Positions 17,420 to 26,710 are shown, numbered from the stretch's first letter. The stretch: DNA of 64,000 nt from Bacillota bacterium (GCA_017522185.1 JAFWZZ010000024.1:1-64000); one strand, 5' to 3'. The notes: generated from the sequence alone by a model not told the origin. Made by a program: numbers and translations.

Positions 17420-18046
17420 TTACAGAGAAGCTGCTACGTCTTCGTACAGACCGCTTGCGATAGCGTCTGCTTCGTCGTACATCTTCTTGCCTTCTGCGTT
17501 GTAGTAAGCAGCCTTTTCTTCATCCTTTACGCCTGGCAGGTTGATCAGTACGTTCAGCCATGCGCCCTTGATGCAGGCTGTAAGGTTCAGGATTGCAACA
17601 CCTAAGTCACTTGCTGCGTTAGGATTGGACTTGCCGATCATTTCCTTCGCGATCATCAGACCTTCGTAGCCCAGCTGCATGGTTCTGAAAGGAACCTGTG
17701 TTGCAACCAGTGTACCGTCTGCGATTGCCTTTCTTCTTGCTGCCTTTTCTTCATCTGTTTCTTTTGGCATCTTGAATGCAGCAGCAATCAGGTTGAACGC
17801 GTCTGTGTCCTTATCGATGGATTCTACCAGTTCTTCGTACAGTGCCATGCCTTTTTCCTTTGCCTGTGCGCAGATTTCCTGGTAGTCTGCATACTTTTCC
17901 TTGCCCAGTGTCAGGTCAGCAACCATCATGAACAGGCCAACACCCTGCGCGCCGGCTAATGCGGATACACTGCCGCCGCCTGGAGCAGGTGCATCGGATT
18001 TTAACAGTTCTAAGTAATCTTTTACTTGCATATCGATTAATTTCAT
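17420..18046 (-). CDS. fchA: Formimidoyltetrahydrofolate cyclodeaminase
   Basis: A 208-residue helical protein that converts 5-formimino-THF to 5,10-methenyl-THF and ammonia, feeding the one-carbon pool. The folate-binding N-terminal pattern APAPGGGSVSALAGAQG is clear, as is the helix with DKDTDAFN. It starts at ATG 18046, where the last base of the hutI TAA stop is also the A of ATG (overlap TAATG), so translation is coupled to hutI. AAAGGAATG precedes it. A longer reading frame upstream of this ATG is only hutI sequence in another frame. Confidence 0.93.
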   Translation of the reverse strand: MKLIDMQVKDYLELLKSDAPAPGGGSVSALAGAQGVGLFMMVADLTLGKEKYADYQEICAQAKEKGMALYEELVESIDKDTDAFNLIAAAFKMPKETDEEKAARRKAIADGTLVATQVPFRTMQLGYEGLMIAKEMIGKSNPNAASDLGVAILNLTACIKGAWLNVLINLPGVKDEEKAAYYNAEGKKMYDEADAIASGLYEDVAASL

Positions 18047-19290
18047 TATACTAACATTCCTTTCTTGATTGTCTGTAACGCTAAGTTGGAACCGAACCGG
18101 TAACATAAGAAGTCCATATCAGGTGCATCCCAGATAACCAGGTCACCCTGTTTGCCAACTTCCAGAGTACCAACCTTGTCTCCCATGCCAAGTGCACAGG
18201 CAGGGTTAATGGTAACTGCAGTCAGGATTTCTTCCGGCAGCAGCTTATATCTTAAGCATGCCAGATTCATAACGAACTGCAGGTTCAGGGAAGGGCAGGA
18301 TCCTGGGTTGAAGTCGGAAGCTGTGGCTACCGGAATACCCATTTCAATCATCTTTCTTGCAGGCGCAAAGCTTACACCCAGGTTGAAAGATGTTGCAGGC
18401 AGACACATTGCTGTGACGCCGGCCTTCGCCATGGATTCCAGACCAGCCTGGTCGATGGCGATTAAGTGTTCTGCGGAAACTGCACTGATTTCACCAGCCA
18501 GTACGCTGCCGCCCATCGGTTCGATTTCGTCTGCGTGGATTCTCAGCTTGAAGCCCAGCTCCTTTGCCTTTTCCAGATACTTCTGGCTCTGTGGTGCATC
18601 GAAAACGCCTTCTTCGCAGAAGATATCAGCGTAATCTGCCAGGCCGTGTTCCTTTACGTATGGCAGCATTTCTTCGCAAAGCAGTTCGATGAACTTGTCT
18701 GCGCCGTTTTCCATGGTCTTATAGTCTTCCGGAATTGCATGTGCACCCATGAAGGTAGTTACCACGTCTACCGGATGATCTTCGTTTAACTTTTTCAGCA
18801 CTTCCAGCATCTTAACTTCGGTTTCCAGGTCCAGGCCGTAACCGCTCTTCGCTTCACAGGTAGTTACGCCCATGCCCAGCATTTCGTCCAGGAAGCCTTC
18901 AGTCTTTCCATATAATTCTTCAAAGCTTGCAGCTCTTGTCTTTCTTACTGTATCCAGAATACCGCCGCCGGCTTTCAGAATATCCAGGTAGGTAGCACCT
19001 TTGATCTTCATTGGGATTTCGTGCTGTCTGTAGCCGCCGAAAATCATGTGGGTATGTCCGTCTACCAGACCAGGTGTTACCAGTTTGCCTTCTGCGTCAA
19101 CGATCATATCAGCATCTTCACCGCCGGCAGGGATTGCGCCGTCAGCCGTGATTTCTTTGATGATGCCGTCTTCGATGAAGATTGCCGCATCTTTTAATTT
19201 CAGGTTTTCGCCCTGTTCAGCGCCCTTATGGCTGTAGTTGCCAGTAGGTGTCTGCAGCAGGCCGATGTTCTTTACTAATAAAGTGGCCAT
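18046..19290 (-). CDS. hutI: Imidazolonepropionase
   Basis: A 414-residue metal-dependent amidohydrolase that opens 4-imidazolone-5-propionate to N-formimino-L-glutamate, the third step of histidine degradation. Metal ligands H79 and H81 are in PGLVDGHTHMIFGG. Further ligands are the histidines of THMGAHAIP and LRIHADEI, and the aspartate of ASDFNPGS. The start at ATG 19290 is chosen because AAAGGAG precedes it; an in-frame ATG 20 codons upstream lies in the intercistronic hairpin and lacks a ribosome site. It overlaps fchA by one base and lies 69 bases after hutU. Confidence 0.96.
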   Translation of the reverse strand: MATLLVKNIGLLQTPTGNYSHKGAEQGENLKLKDAAIFIEDGIIKEITADGAIPAGGEDADMIVDAEGKLVTPGLVDGHTHMIFGGYRQHEIPMKIKGATYLDILKAGGGILDTVRKTRAASFEELYGKTEGFLDEMLGMGVTTCEAKSGYGLDLETEVKMLEVLKKLNEDHPVDVVTTFMGAHAIPEDYKTMENGADKFIELLCEEMLPYVKEHGLADYADIFCEEGVFDAPQSQKYLEKAKELGFKLRIHADEIEPMGGSVLAGEISAVSAEHLIAIDQAGLESMAKAGVTAMCLPATSFNLGVSFAPARKMIEMGIPVATASDFNPGSCPSLNLQFVMNLACLRYKLLPEEILTAVTINPACALGMGDKVGTLEVGKQGDLVIWDAPDMDFLCYRFGSNLALQTIKKGMLV

Positions 19291-19317
19291 TCGATTGATC
19301 TCCTTTACAGTCAGTAA

Positions 19318-19347
19318 CAGGGCTGTCTCGATTGCGATACAGCCCTG
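19318..19347 (-). promoter_or_regulatory. Intercistronic hairpin between hutU and hutI
   Basis: CAGGGCTGT (19318-19326) and ACAGCCCTG (19339-19347) form a nine-pair stem. There is no T run, so it is not a terminator. It may protect or process the upstream part of the mRNA and set different levels for hutHU and the downstream genes. Confidence 0.55.
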
Positions 19348-19359
19348 CATGTTAAAATC

Positions 19360-21384
19360 TTATTTTACGAACTGATCTACTGTCTTTTCTACTAAGTCTT
19401 CGTCTGCCAGGAATGGGATTGTGATGTGTCCCTTGCCTGCATAGTTCTTGTTGTATTCTACGGAAGTAGACAGAGCGTTTTCGTTTCTAGCCCAGTTTCT
19501 TCTGGCAACGCCGCCCATTACGTCCCACATCATTGCGGACTTGATGATTTCATCAGTTCTTTCGCTGCCGTCCAGTAACAGACCGAAACCGCCGTTTACA
19601 GACTTACCGATGCCTACGCCGCCGCCGTTGTGTAATGCGCATAAGGACATACCTCTTGCTGCGTTACCTGCGAAGCACTGTACAGCCATGTCAGCCATAA
19701 CGTTGGAACCGTCCTTGATGTTGGAAGTTTCTCTGAATGGGGAGTCAGTACCGGATACGTCGTGGTGGTCTCTACCCATCATGATAGGGCCGCACTTGCC
19801 TTCTCTAACCAGCTTGTTGAATGCTAATGCGATGTTTGTTCTGCCTTCAGCATCCTGGTACAGGATTCTTGCCTGTGTACCAACAACCAGCTTGTTTTCC
19901 TTTGCGTCACGGATCCATACCCAGTTGTCTCTATCCTGTGCTCTTCTTGTTGGGTCGATGCAGTCCATAGCTGTCTTATCTGTTAAGTCCAGATCTTCTG
20001 GCTTACCGGATAAGCAAACCCATCTGAATGGACCATAACCATAGTCAAACAGTACAGGACCCATGATGTCTTCTACATAGGAAGGCCAAATGAAGCCATC
20101 TTTGTCGTCGTAGCCGTTCTTGGAGATTTCCTTAACGCCTGCGTCGTACATTGCCTTCATGAAGGAGTTACCATAGTCAAAGAAGTAAGTTCCCTTTTCT
20201 GTTAACGCCTTGATTGCCTTGTAATGTCTATGTAAAGTCTTATCGATTTCTTCTACGAACTTTTCTCTGTCTTCAGCTAACATTCTTGTTCTTTCTTCGA
20301 AGCTCATGCCAACAGGACAGTAACCGCCGTTGTATACGTTGTGGCAGGAAGTCTGGTCGGACAGCAGTTCGATGTGGAAATCCTTTTCTACTGCTGCTTC
20401 TAACAGATCTACGATATTGCCGTGGTAAGCGATGGAGATGGATTCCTTTGCTGCCTTCTTTTCGTTAGCCAGCTTGAAGATTTCATCCAGGTCATCCATA
20501 ATCACGTCTACCCAGCCCTGATCGTGTCTTGTCACGATTCTGGAGTAGTCAACTTCAGCAAAGATACCAACAGCGTTTGCGATGTTAGCAGCCTTTGGCT
20601 GAGCGCCGGACATGCCGCCCAGACCGGAGGATACGAAAGTATATCCAGCCAAATCGCCGTCTGCAGGAACACCCAGTTCCTTACGACCAGCGTTCAGGAT
20701 TGTGTTGAATGTACCGTGTACGATACCCTGAGGTCCGATGTACATCCAGCCGCCTGCAGTCATCTGACCGTAGTTTGCAACACCCATTTCTTCTGCGATT
20801 TCCCAGTCTTCCAGGTTGTTGTACATACCAATCATCATGGAGTTTGTGATGATTACTCTTGGTGCTTCAGGCTTGGAAGGGAACAGACCCAGAGGATGTC
20901 CGGATTCTACTACCAGTGTCTGGTATTCTGTCATTTCTTCTAAGTACTTCTTGATTAATCTGTACTGTAACCAGTTCTGGCAAACCTGACCTGTTTCACC
21001 GTAAGTTACTAATTCGTAAGGATATAATGCAACTTCGAAGTCCAGATTATTGTCGATCATGACCTGGAATGCCTTACCTGCTAAGCACTTACCTTTGTAC
21101 TCGCTGATTGGCTTACCAGTGATGATTTCGTCTGGTCTGTATCTGTAAGCGTAGATTCTGCCCTTTGTAGTTAATTCTTCCATGAATTCAGGAGCTAACT
21201 TTTCGTGCAGTTCTTCAGGAACATAACGCAGAGCGTTCTTCAGAGCGATCTTTGTCTGTGCCTTTGTTAATCTGAATCCTCTGTCAGGTGCTCTTCTGAT
21301 ACCTTCCTTAAATTCAGGATAGTCAGGATATTCGTTTCCTAACTGGATGGTCATAGCGCCTTCAATTGCTTTGTTATCTAACAT
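19360..21384 (-). CDS. hutU: Urocanate hydratase
   Basis: A 674-residue NAD-dependent enzyme that converts urocanate to 4-imidazolone-5-propionate. Seen: the NAD-binding region around GYTFVSSGLGGMSGAQPKAA, the cysteine-containing block TSCHNVYNGGYCPVG, and MMGRDHHDVSGTDSPFRET near the active site. It is longer than the common ~555-residue bacterial form and matches the long class of about 670 residues. It starts 12 bases after hutH with GGAGG before ATG 21384, so the two are cotranslated. Confidence 0.96.
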   Translation of the reverse strand: MLDNKAIEGAMTIQLGNEYPDYPEFKEGIRRAPDRGFRLTKAQTKIALKNALRYVPEELHEKLAPEFMEELTTKGRIYAYRYRPDEIITGKPISEYKGKCLAGKAFQVMIDNNLDFEVALYPYELVTYGETGQVCQNWLQYRLIKKYLEEMTEYQTLVVESGHPLGLFPSKPEAPRVIITNSMMIGMYNNLEDWEIAEEMGVANYGQMTAGGWMYIGPQGIVHGTFNTILNAGRKELGVPADGDLAGYTFVSSGLGGMSGAQPKAANIANAVGIFAEVDYSRIVTRHDQGWVDVIMDDLDEIFKLANEKKAAKESISIAYHGNIVDLLEAAVEKDFHIELLSDQTSCHNVYNGGYCPVGMSFEERTRMLAEDREKFVEEIDKTLHRHYKAIKALTEKGTYFFDYGNSFMKAMYDAGVKEISKNGYDDKDGFIWPSYVEDIMGPVLFDYGYGPFRWVCLSGKPEDLDLTDKTAMDCIDPTRRAQDRDNWVWIRDAKENKLVVGTQARILYQDAEGRTNIALAFNKLVREGKCGPIMMGRDHHDVSGTDSPFRETSNIKDGSNVMADMAVQCFAGNAARGMSLCALHNGGGVGIGKSVNGGFGLLLDGSERTDEIIKSAMMWDVMGGVARRNWARNENALSTSVEYNKNYAGKGHITIPFLADEDLVEKTVDQFVK

Positions 21385-21396
21385 GTGGAACCTCCA

Positions 21397-22938
21397 TTAT
21401 TTTAAAGTAACGACTTTTTCTACTGCAGCCAGTAATTCGCCGTTCTTAATCATCTCATCAAACTTCACCAGTTCGTCGTGCATCAGTACATCATCGTCGA
21501 TTGGTGCGGATAATGTTCTGATGTAGTCGTATGCAGCTCTTGTTGCAGGTGCCAGGTTGTCGATGCCGTTTTCACCGATTTCCTGTCTCAGGTAGATACC
21601 CTGAACTGCTGCAGCGATTTCAATACCGATAACCTTCTGTGCGTTGTCCAGTACCAGTGCTGCGGTTCTTGCAGATGTTGTACCCATGGAAACGTGGTCT
21701 TCCTGGTTTCCGGAGGATGGGATGGAGTCAACGCAGGCAGGGTGGTCATATACTTTGTTTTCAGATACCATGGATGCTGCGGCATACTGTGCAATCATGA
21801 AACCGGAGTTCAGACCGCCGTTCTTTGCTAAGAATCCTGGTAAACCTTCTGCTAATGCAGGGTTGATTAATCTTTCTGCTCTTCTTTCGGATACATCAGC
21901 CAGCTCGGAAATTGCGATCTTCAGGAAGTCGAATGCCAGTGCCATTGGCTGTCCGTGGAAGTTGCCGCCGGAGATAACTTCATCGTCATCTGGGAATACG
22001 ATAGGGTTATCTGTTACAGCGTTGATTTCTCTGGAAACAGCTTCATATACGTACTGGATTGCATCTCTGGATGCACCATGAATCTGCGGAATACATCTTA
22101 AGGAATATGGGTCCTGCACCTTTGTTGGCTGCAGGTCTAATGCGTTCTTGCTGCCTTCTAACAGGGCTAATAAGTTTTCTGCAACGATCTTCTGACCCTG
22201 ATGACCTCTCAGGTCATGAATCTTATGGTCATAAGCTTTCTTGATTGCGTGCAGCGCTTCACCTGTTAATGCGCAAGCCAGGTCAGCAACTTTCTGTAAC
22301 TGCATTGCATCCCATAATACGTTGATACCTACAGCTGTCATCATCTGTGTACCGTTGTTCAGTGCCAGACCTTCCTTTGCTGCCAGCTCAACAGGAACGA
22401 TGCCTTCTGCATCCATCGCAACCTTTGCATCTACGATTTCGCCTTTGTACTCAACCTTGCCTAAGCCGATTAAGCCCAGTGCGATGTGAGACAGTGGAGC
22501 TAAGTCACCGGAAGCACCTAAGGAACCCTTGCAAGGAATCTGTGGATGGATACCGGCGTTCAGCATATCTACTAATGTCTGAATGGTGGATAATCTGATA
22601 CCGGAATTACCTCTGGATAAAGCATTACAACGTAATAACATTGCTGCTCTTACGTATTCTCTTGGATAAGGATCGCCCAGCGCACAAGTGTGGCTGATAA
22701 TCAGGTTCTTCTGTAACTGAGCAGATTCTTCTGGGGAAATGAATACGTTGGCAAACTTACCAAAACCTGTAGTCAGGCCATAGATAATTGCGCCCTCTTC
22801 TAATTTCTTTTCGATGTAGTCTCTTGCCTTGTTTACTGCTACTTTAGCGTCTTCAGCAATTTCTACTTTTTCATTTCCACGGCATACGCGGATAACCTCT
22901 TCAACTGTAAGGTCACGTCCATTAATAATTACTGCCAT
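21397..22938 (-). CDS. hutH: Histidine ammonia-lyase
   Basis: A 513-residue enzyme that removes ammonia from histidine to give urocanate, the first step of the pathway. The self-processing Ala-Ser-Gly (142-144) in KGSLGASGDLAPLSH forms the MIO electrophile. YGLTTGFGKFA, GNFHGQPMALA and SSGNQEDHVSMG are further active-site blocks. ATG 22938 is chosen over one five codons upstream because GGAGAG lies seven bases before it. It is the first gene of hutH-hutU-hutI-fchA-ftcD-gntR. Confidence 0.97.
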   Translation of the reverse strand: MAVIINGRDLTVEEVIRVCRGNEKVEIAEDAKVAVNKARDYIEKKLEEGAIIYGLTTGFGKFANVFISPEESAQLQKNLIISHTCALGDPYPREYVRAAMLLRCNALSRGNSGIRLSTIQTLVDMLNAGIHPQIPCKGSLGASGDLAPLSHIALGLIGLGKVEYKGEIVDAKVAMDAEGIVPVELAAKEGLALNNGTQMMTAVGINVLWDAMQLQKVADLACALTGEALHAIKKAYDHKIHDLRGHQGQKIVAENLLALLEGSKNALDLQPTKVQDPYSLRCIPQIHGASRDAIQYVYEAVSREINAVTDNPIVFPDDDEVISGGNFHGQPMALAFDFLKIAISELADVSERRAERLINPALAEGLPGFLAKNGGLNSGFMIAQYAAASMVSENKVYDHPACVDSIPSSGNQEDHVSMGTTSARTAALVLDNAQKVIGIEIAAAVQGIYLRQEIGENGIDNLAPATRAAYDYIRTLSAPIDDDVLMHDELVKFDEMIKNGELLAAVEKVVTLK

Positions 22939-22984
22939 AACATTTCTCTCCATTTCTTTAGAATATTATGCATATATTTGCATG

Positions 22985-23027
22985 AATATAAATAGCATTT
23001 ATATTTTCACCTAACACATCCATTATA
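22985..23027 (-). promoter_or_regulatory. hut operon promoter and candidate operator
   Basis: On the minus strand TATAAT (23027-23022) is a perfect -10 box; the -35 region is poor, as expected for an activated or weak promoter. Just downstream, covering the expected start at about 23015, is a perfect inverted repeat with arms AATATAAAT (22985-22993) and ATTTATATT (22997-23005) around AGC. A second partial palindrome, ATGCA/TTGCAT, lies at 22968-22983. CCTTA/TAAGG is at 23070-23083, upstream of the promoter. Confidence 0.5.
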
Positions 23028-23134
23028 CAATTTTTCTGGATTTTGCACCACCTCTTTTTTGGAAAAACACCTTAATTATAAGGTTTTTTCGCAAATTTTC
23101 TGAAAATTCAAGCGGGGCACGCATCGTGATTTTG

Positions 23135-23173
23135 GCACTTTATTACGGTAACGCATTAGCACTTTATACCGTA
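23135..23173 (+). repeat. Paired direct and inverted repeats in the hutH-transpeptidase gap
   Basis: GCACTTTAT occurs at 23135-23143 and 23159-23167. The sequences directly after them, TACGGTA (23144-23150) and TACCGTA (23167-23173), are reverse complements. The 39-base unit thus combines a direct and an inverted repeat, a pattern typical for a regulator site. It lies upstream of a possible small reading frame. Confidence 0.4.
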
Positions 23174-23210
23174 TATTTATAAAAAATGGGATAAGCAGGA
23201 GGAATTATCA

Positions 23211-23312
23211 GTGAAAACATTGAAAAATCAATGTTTTCAACCCTTTCCCTCAAATTTGCGCATATCTAGCTGCATCCGACGATTCTATATCCCGTCGTTC
23301 GCCTATCGTTAA
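23211..23312 (+). CDS. Possible 33-residue peptide with GTG start (unconfirmed)
   Basis: A perfect AGGAGG (23197-23202) stands eight bases before a GTG that opens a 33-codon frame ending at TAA 23310-23312. The peptide would begin VKTLKNQCFQPFPSN and contains two cysteines and several arginines; it resembles nothing I know. The first codons also form a perfect ten-pair hairpin, GAAAACATTG/CAATGTTTTC (23213-23222, 23229-23238), which could control its translation. It may equally be a degraded gene start in a 467-base gap. Confidence 0.3.
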   Translation: MKTLKNQCFQPFPSNLRISSCIRRFYIPSFAYR

Positions 23313-23344
23313 TAAATATTCACACCTTCCAGCGTGAAATGATG

Positions 23345-23373
23345 TTTCCAAAGACCCTGTATGATGCTATAAT
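23345..23373 (+). promoter_or_regulatory. Promoter of the L,D-transpeptidase gene
   Basis: TTTCCA (23345-23350) and TATAAT (23368-23373) are separated by 17 bases, 33 bases before the ATG at 23406. Confidence 0.55.
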
Positions 23374-23405
23374 TCTCTGTAGAAATTGATCGAAAGGGAA
23401 CAGAA

Positions 23406-24635
23406 ATGAAACGAAGAAACAGACTCATCAGCATACTCCTGATGTTAACAATTGTAATTACCATGACCTTTGCGGGTACCCAGACAGCCTTTGGCGCATC
23501 ATCAAAATCTTCAAAATACTGGGTCAAAGTCAACGCCAAGGCTAACGTCGTTACCGTATATAAGAAGGTGGATAAGAAATGGAAGCCGTACCGCGCCATG
23601 CTCTGTTCTACGGGAACAGGAAAGGGCGACTCTTATGAGGCTACCCCCGTCGGCAGCTACCGCGTGAGCAGCCGCTGGGACTGGGGTCCCATGGTTGGAG
23701 GGGTGTATGCCCGCTATGTAGTGCAGTTCTACGGAGACTTCCTCTTCCACTCCGTGCCCTATGAGGAGTATAAGAACCCAAAATCCATGCCGGCAAAAGA
23801 GTACAATAAGCTGGGCAAAGACGCCTCCCACGGATGTGTCCGCCTGTCCCTCATGGACGCCAAGTGGGTTTACGACAACATCCCGCGAGGCACAAAGGTG
23901 ACAGTCTATAACAGCAAGAACCCGGGACCTCTGGGAAAACCGAAGGGGATTAAACTGCCGAAAAAACCGAAACTGACTTGGGACCCGACAGATCCTTCTA
24001 AAAAGAATACAAAATACCAGCTGCCAAAACCGGTAATTAAAATTGCTGACTCCAAGAAGTTAGAAGTACAGATAGGTAAATCTTACAAATTAAAGTCCGG
24101 CGTTACCGCACAGGATCCTAACACATTCCAAAACCTAACCGGGCTCCTGCAGGTTTATAAAGTAAAGAAATATGATCCTTCCAAGAAAAAATACATAGAA
24201 GCAAAATTTTCTACAAAAAAAGAAGCCACCTATAAAGTGACTTATCGTGTGAAATATAAATACGGTGGGACCACTTACAAGACAATTAAAATCAAGGTCG
24301 TGGACAAACTTAAGGCACCGACAATTTCTGGTGCCAAAGACAGGACAGTAACTTTAGGAGATACTAATGCCGTAAGCGGTGTAACAGCCAAGCAATATGA
24401 CTGTGCCCGTACTTCCTCCATCAAAGTCTACATCCAGGCACCAGGGGAAGTTGAGTCAAAAGCCTATACCTATTCTGAAGCGACATCATTCCAATTCGAC
24501 AAAGAAGGGGAGTACAAGGTTCGCTACGTGGTAAAAAACAAATATAAACCATATCGTTCCACGACGAAAACGGTCACCATTACGTCAGTCAGCATAGAAA
24601 TCAACGAAAACAATGAAGCCCCCCTGTCTACTTGA
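23406..24635 (+). CDS. Secreted L,D-transpeptidase (YkuD domain) with C-terminal Ig-like repeats
   Basis: A 409-residue exported protein. A signal peptide (residues 1-30, cleavage after TAFGA) precedes a YkuD domain (about 37-170) with H115 in FLFHSVPYE and the catalytic motif SHGCVRL, nucleophile C144. Such enzymes make 3-3 or side-chain links in peptidoglycan or attach proteins to it. The C-terminal half (about 205-400) holds two Ig-like beta domains with K/Y-rich sequence, probably for wall binding. AAAGGGAAC precedes the start. The stop codon lies inside the terminator hairpin shared with the convergent glycosidase-like gene. Confidence 0.88.
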   Translation: MKRRNRLISILLMLTIVITMTFAGTQTAFGASSKSSKYWVKVNAKANVVTVYKKVDKKWKPYRAMLCSTGTGKGDSYEATPVGSYRVSSRWDWGPMVGGVYARYVVQFYGDFLFHSVPYEEYKNPKSMPAKEYNKLGKDASHGCVRLSLMDAKWVYDNIPRGTKVTVYNSKNPGPLGKPKGIKLPKKPKLTWDPTDPSKKNTKYQLPKPVIKIADSKKLEVQIGKSYKLKSGVTAQDPNTFQNLTGLLQVYKVKKYDPSKKKYIEAKFSTKKEATYKVTYRVKYKYGGTTYKTIKIKVVDKLKAPTISGAKDRTVTLGDTNAVSGVTAKQYDCARTSSIKVYIQAPGEVESKAYTYSEATSFQFDKEGEYKVRYVVKNKYKPYRSTTKTVTITSVSIEINENNEAPLST

Positions 24636-24650
24636 CAGGAGGGCTTTTGT
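24612..24650. terminator. Terminator overlapping the transpeptidase stop codon
   Basis: AAGCCCCCCTGTC pairs with GACAGGAGGGCTT with one bulge; the TGA stop (24633-24635) lies at the start of the right arm. TTTTGTATTGTTTTATTT follows. Confidence 0.8.
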
Positions 24651-24664
24651 ATTGTTTTATTTGA

Positions 24665-26710
24665 TTATTTGGTCTGAATCGTCTTTACTTCAGACCAGTT
24701 GGAATATATTTTTACTCCCTTTACGGTCTTATATGTTCTGACTTTTACATAATACTTGGTTTTTGCCTTCAGTTTAGCCATCTTGGCGGAGGTCTTTCCA
24801 TAACCCTTTATCGTTAGCGCCTTCGTATTCTTGGTAAACTTGCTGTTGGTTGCAGCCATAACCTGATATCCGGTTACCTGGCCTTTCTTGCCTTTGTTCC
24901 ATTTTACGATGACCGTGTTCTTTGCAGCCCTAGGTGCTTTGATGGTTGGCTTGGCTGGTTTAATCGTTAGGGTCAGCTTTTTTATTCCGATATAATCACC
25001 TTTGAACCTAATTGTGTAAGTGTACTTGCCGATAGCCTTCAACTGCGTTTTAGGTTTTGTGACTGTATAGTTAGATTTAGCTATCTTTTTCCCTTTGCTA
25101 TCCTTCACATAGATAACTGGCTCCTTTTGTTTCTTTCCATTATAGGTATAAGAGGATACAGACAGGTAAGTCTTGCCAATCTTCTTGAGTGGCTTGGCAC
25201 CAGATTTTACACGGAGCACTATTGCAGTGCCTCCATCAAGTCGCACAGTATTATCTGCTGGAAACAGTTTTCCATCTTCTAACTGAATTGCCTTAGATTT
25301 CTGTTTCTGTGCATTCATTATTTTTCCAATGGATTTCCATGTACCGCTTTTGGTATTAAAGTAGTCCATGTCTTTAAGGGCGTATTTTGTCACGGTAAAC
25401 GATACCGGAGTATCTGCACTACCGTTAGTCAGCATGATTGTTCCATCGGAAAAAGCAGTAACAAGTCCGGATGATGCTGCTGAACTCTTTTTGATGGAAA
25501 CATCGCCCACTTTCTTTAAATATTCTCGTTTTCCATAATAAGATCTATTGGATTTTTTCTTTTTACAAATTCTGTCTACAGAAAGAACTTCTTTGGGATA
25601 GAGTAAGTTGCCAAGAGGCTTCACCTTGGCATTGACCTTCTTGATAACTCCGTAGATTTTCGACGGAGTCCCATCCTTTTCAAACACCCACCCGGCATTC
25701 CATCCATAAGCAATTCCTTGTGCATGAGCCTCAGTTTTTATTGCATCATAAACCGGATCCACACAAGGATCTATGCCGGTAAAATAAGATATTCGCTTCA
25801 TACCGAAGGCTAAATTAGTATTCACTTGATACATAATGTGATCTTCCCGGGTCGGATCAATCAGTCCATCGGACAGGCCAACAAGATTCATGGGAATGGA
25901 TCCCTTGTTTTCTTTCGATATGGTTAATAGATAATCAAGATTCTCGTAATAGGAGACATCCGTCTCATGTGGTCCACTCCATCCACGCAGTCTTGGATAA
26001 TAATCTGCACTGAAAACGAACAATCCATGATTCACATTTTTCTGATTGAAGAAGGCTCTTAGATACTTCTCATAATACGCCCTCGTATAAGTGGTATAGG
26101 AATCCCCTATACCAAGGACTGCATCTGCTGCATAGATAGGGAATAGATTAAAATACGATTCCACATTGGGAAAAGTTTTGTGCAACTGCACCATAGCAGC
26201 AGCATATTGCTGCGCTGAGTATATTCGCGGCTCATCTCCGAGATCAACACCAATTACATTATCATACCTACCGTCCAGATATTTCTTTGCCAGCTTCTGA
26301 CTATGATCATTCCAAACTCCGCCTTCAACAAGATCTCCACTGATAGTACCTAATTTCAAATACACTTTGATGTCGTTGTCATCCAAACGCTTTAAGGCTT
26401 TTTTGAGGGCCGCTGCACCTTCTGCGTCAGCATAAGCCCATAACCCTACCATTTCATTGACATCTTTATAACTGGGTTGGAGAGCTATCACAGTAAATCC
26501 GGCATCAGCGATGCGTTTTGCCAGCTTATCATCAGAAGCAATCTGCATAGCATCAGGACCTAAATAATACTGTATCTCAAAATTTCCTTTGTTCTTTTTC
26601 GCCGGTTTTGTATTGGCAGCGTAACTATATGTAAAAAAACTGCTGATAATCGCCAGTACCATAATCAACAGCACTGAGATTCTTAGTACTCTTATATTCC
26701 CTCTAAACAT
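24665..26710 (-). CDS. Secreted glycoside-hydrolase-like protein with Ig-like and fibronectin III domains
   Basis: A 681-residue exported protein. Residues 1-31 are a signal peptide. Residues about 42-400 look like a TIM barrel related to glycoside hydrolases: IADAGFTVIALQPS, DNDIKVYLKLG, and NVIGVDLGDEPRIYS with D159/E160 as the likely catalytic acid. A beta domain follows (about 400-510), then an Ig-like module with SYTYNGKKQKEP, and a fibronectin type III domain (about 590-681). I do not recognise the exact family, so a catalytic role in trimming host or wall glycans is an inference. By eye it is more AT-rich than its neighbours, which could mean transfer. It converges on the transpeptidase gene. 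Confidence 0.65.
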   Translation of the reverse strand: MFRGNIRVLRISVLLIMVLAIISSFFTYSYAANTKPAKKNKGNFEIQYYLGPDAMQIASDDKLAKRIADAGFTVIALQPSYKDVNEMVGLWAYADAEGAAALKKALKRLDDNDIKVYLKLGTISGDLVEGGVWNDHSQKLAKKYLDGRYDNVIGVDLGDEPRIYSAQQYAAAMVQLHKTFPNVESYFNLFPIYAADAVLGIGDSYTTYTRAYYEKYLRAFFNQKNVNHGLFVFSADYYPRLRGWSGPHETDVSYYENLDYLLTISKENKGSIPMNLVGLSDGLIDPTREDHIMYQVNTNLAFGMKRISYFTGIDPCVDPVYDAIKTEAHAQGIAYGWNAGWVFEKDGTPSKIYGVIKKVNAKVKPLGNLLYPKEVLSVDRICKKKKSNRSYYGKREYLKKVGDVSIKKSSAASSGLVTAFSDGTIMLTNGSADTPVSFTVTKYALKDMDYFNTKSGTWKSIGKIMNAQKQKSKAIQLEDGKLFPADNTVRLDGGTAIVLRVKSGAKPLKKIGKTYLSVSSYTYNGKKQKEPVIYVKDSKGKKIAKSNYTVTKPKTQLKAIGKYTYTIRFKGDYIGIKKLTLTIKPAKPTIKAPRAAKNTVIVKWNKGKKGQVTGYQVMAATNSKFTKNTKALTIKGYGKTSAKMAKLKAKTKYYVKVRTYKTVKGVKIYSNWSEVKTIQTK

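Noticed and set aside
19360-21384. hutU as a fusion protein because of its 674 residues
   Set aside because: The whole length reads as urocanase; a long class of about 670 residues is known, so no extra domain is claimed.
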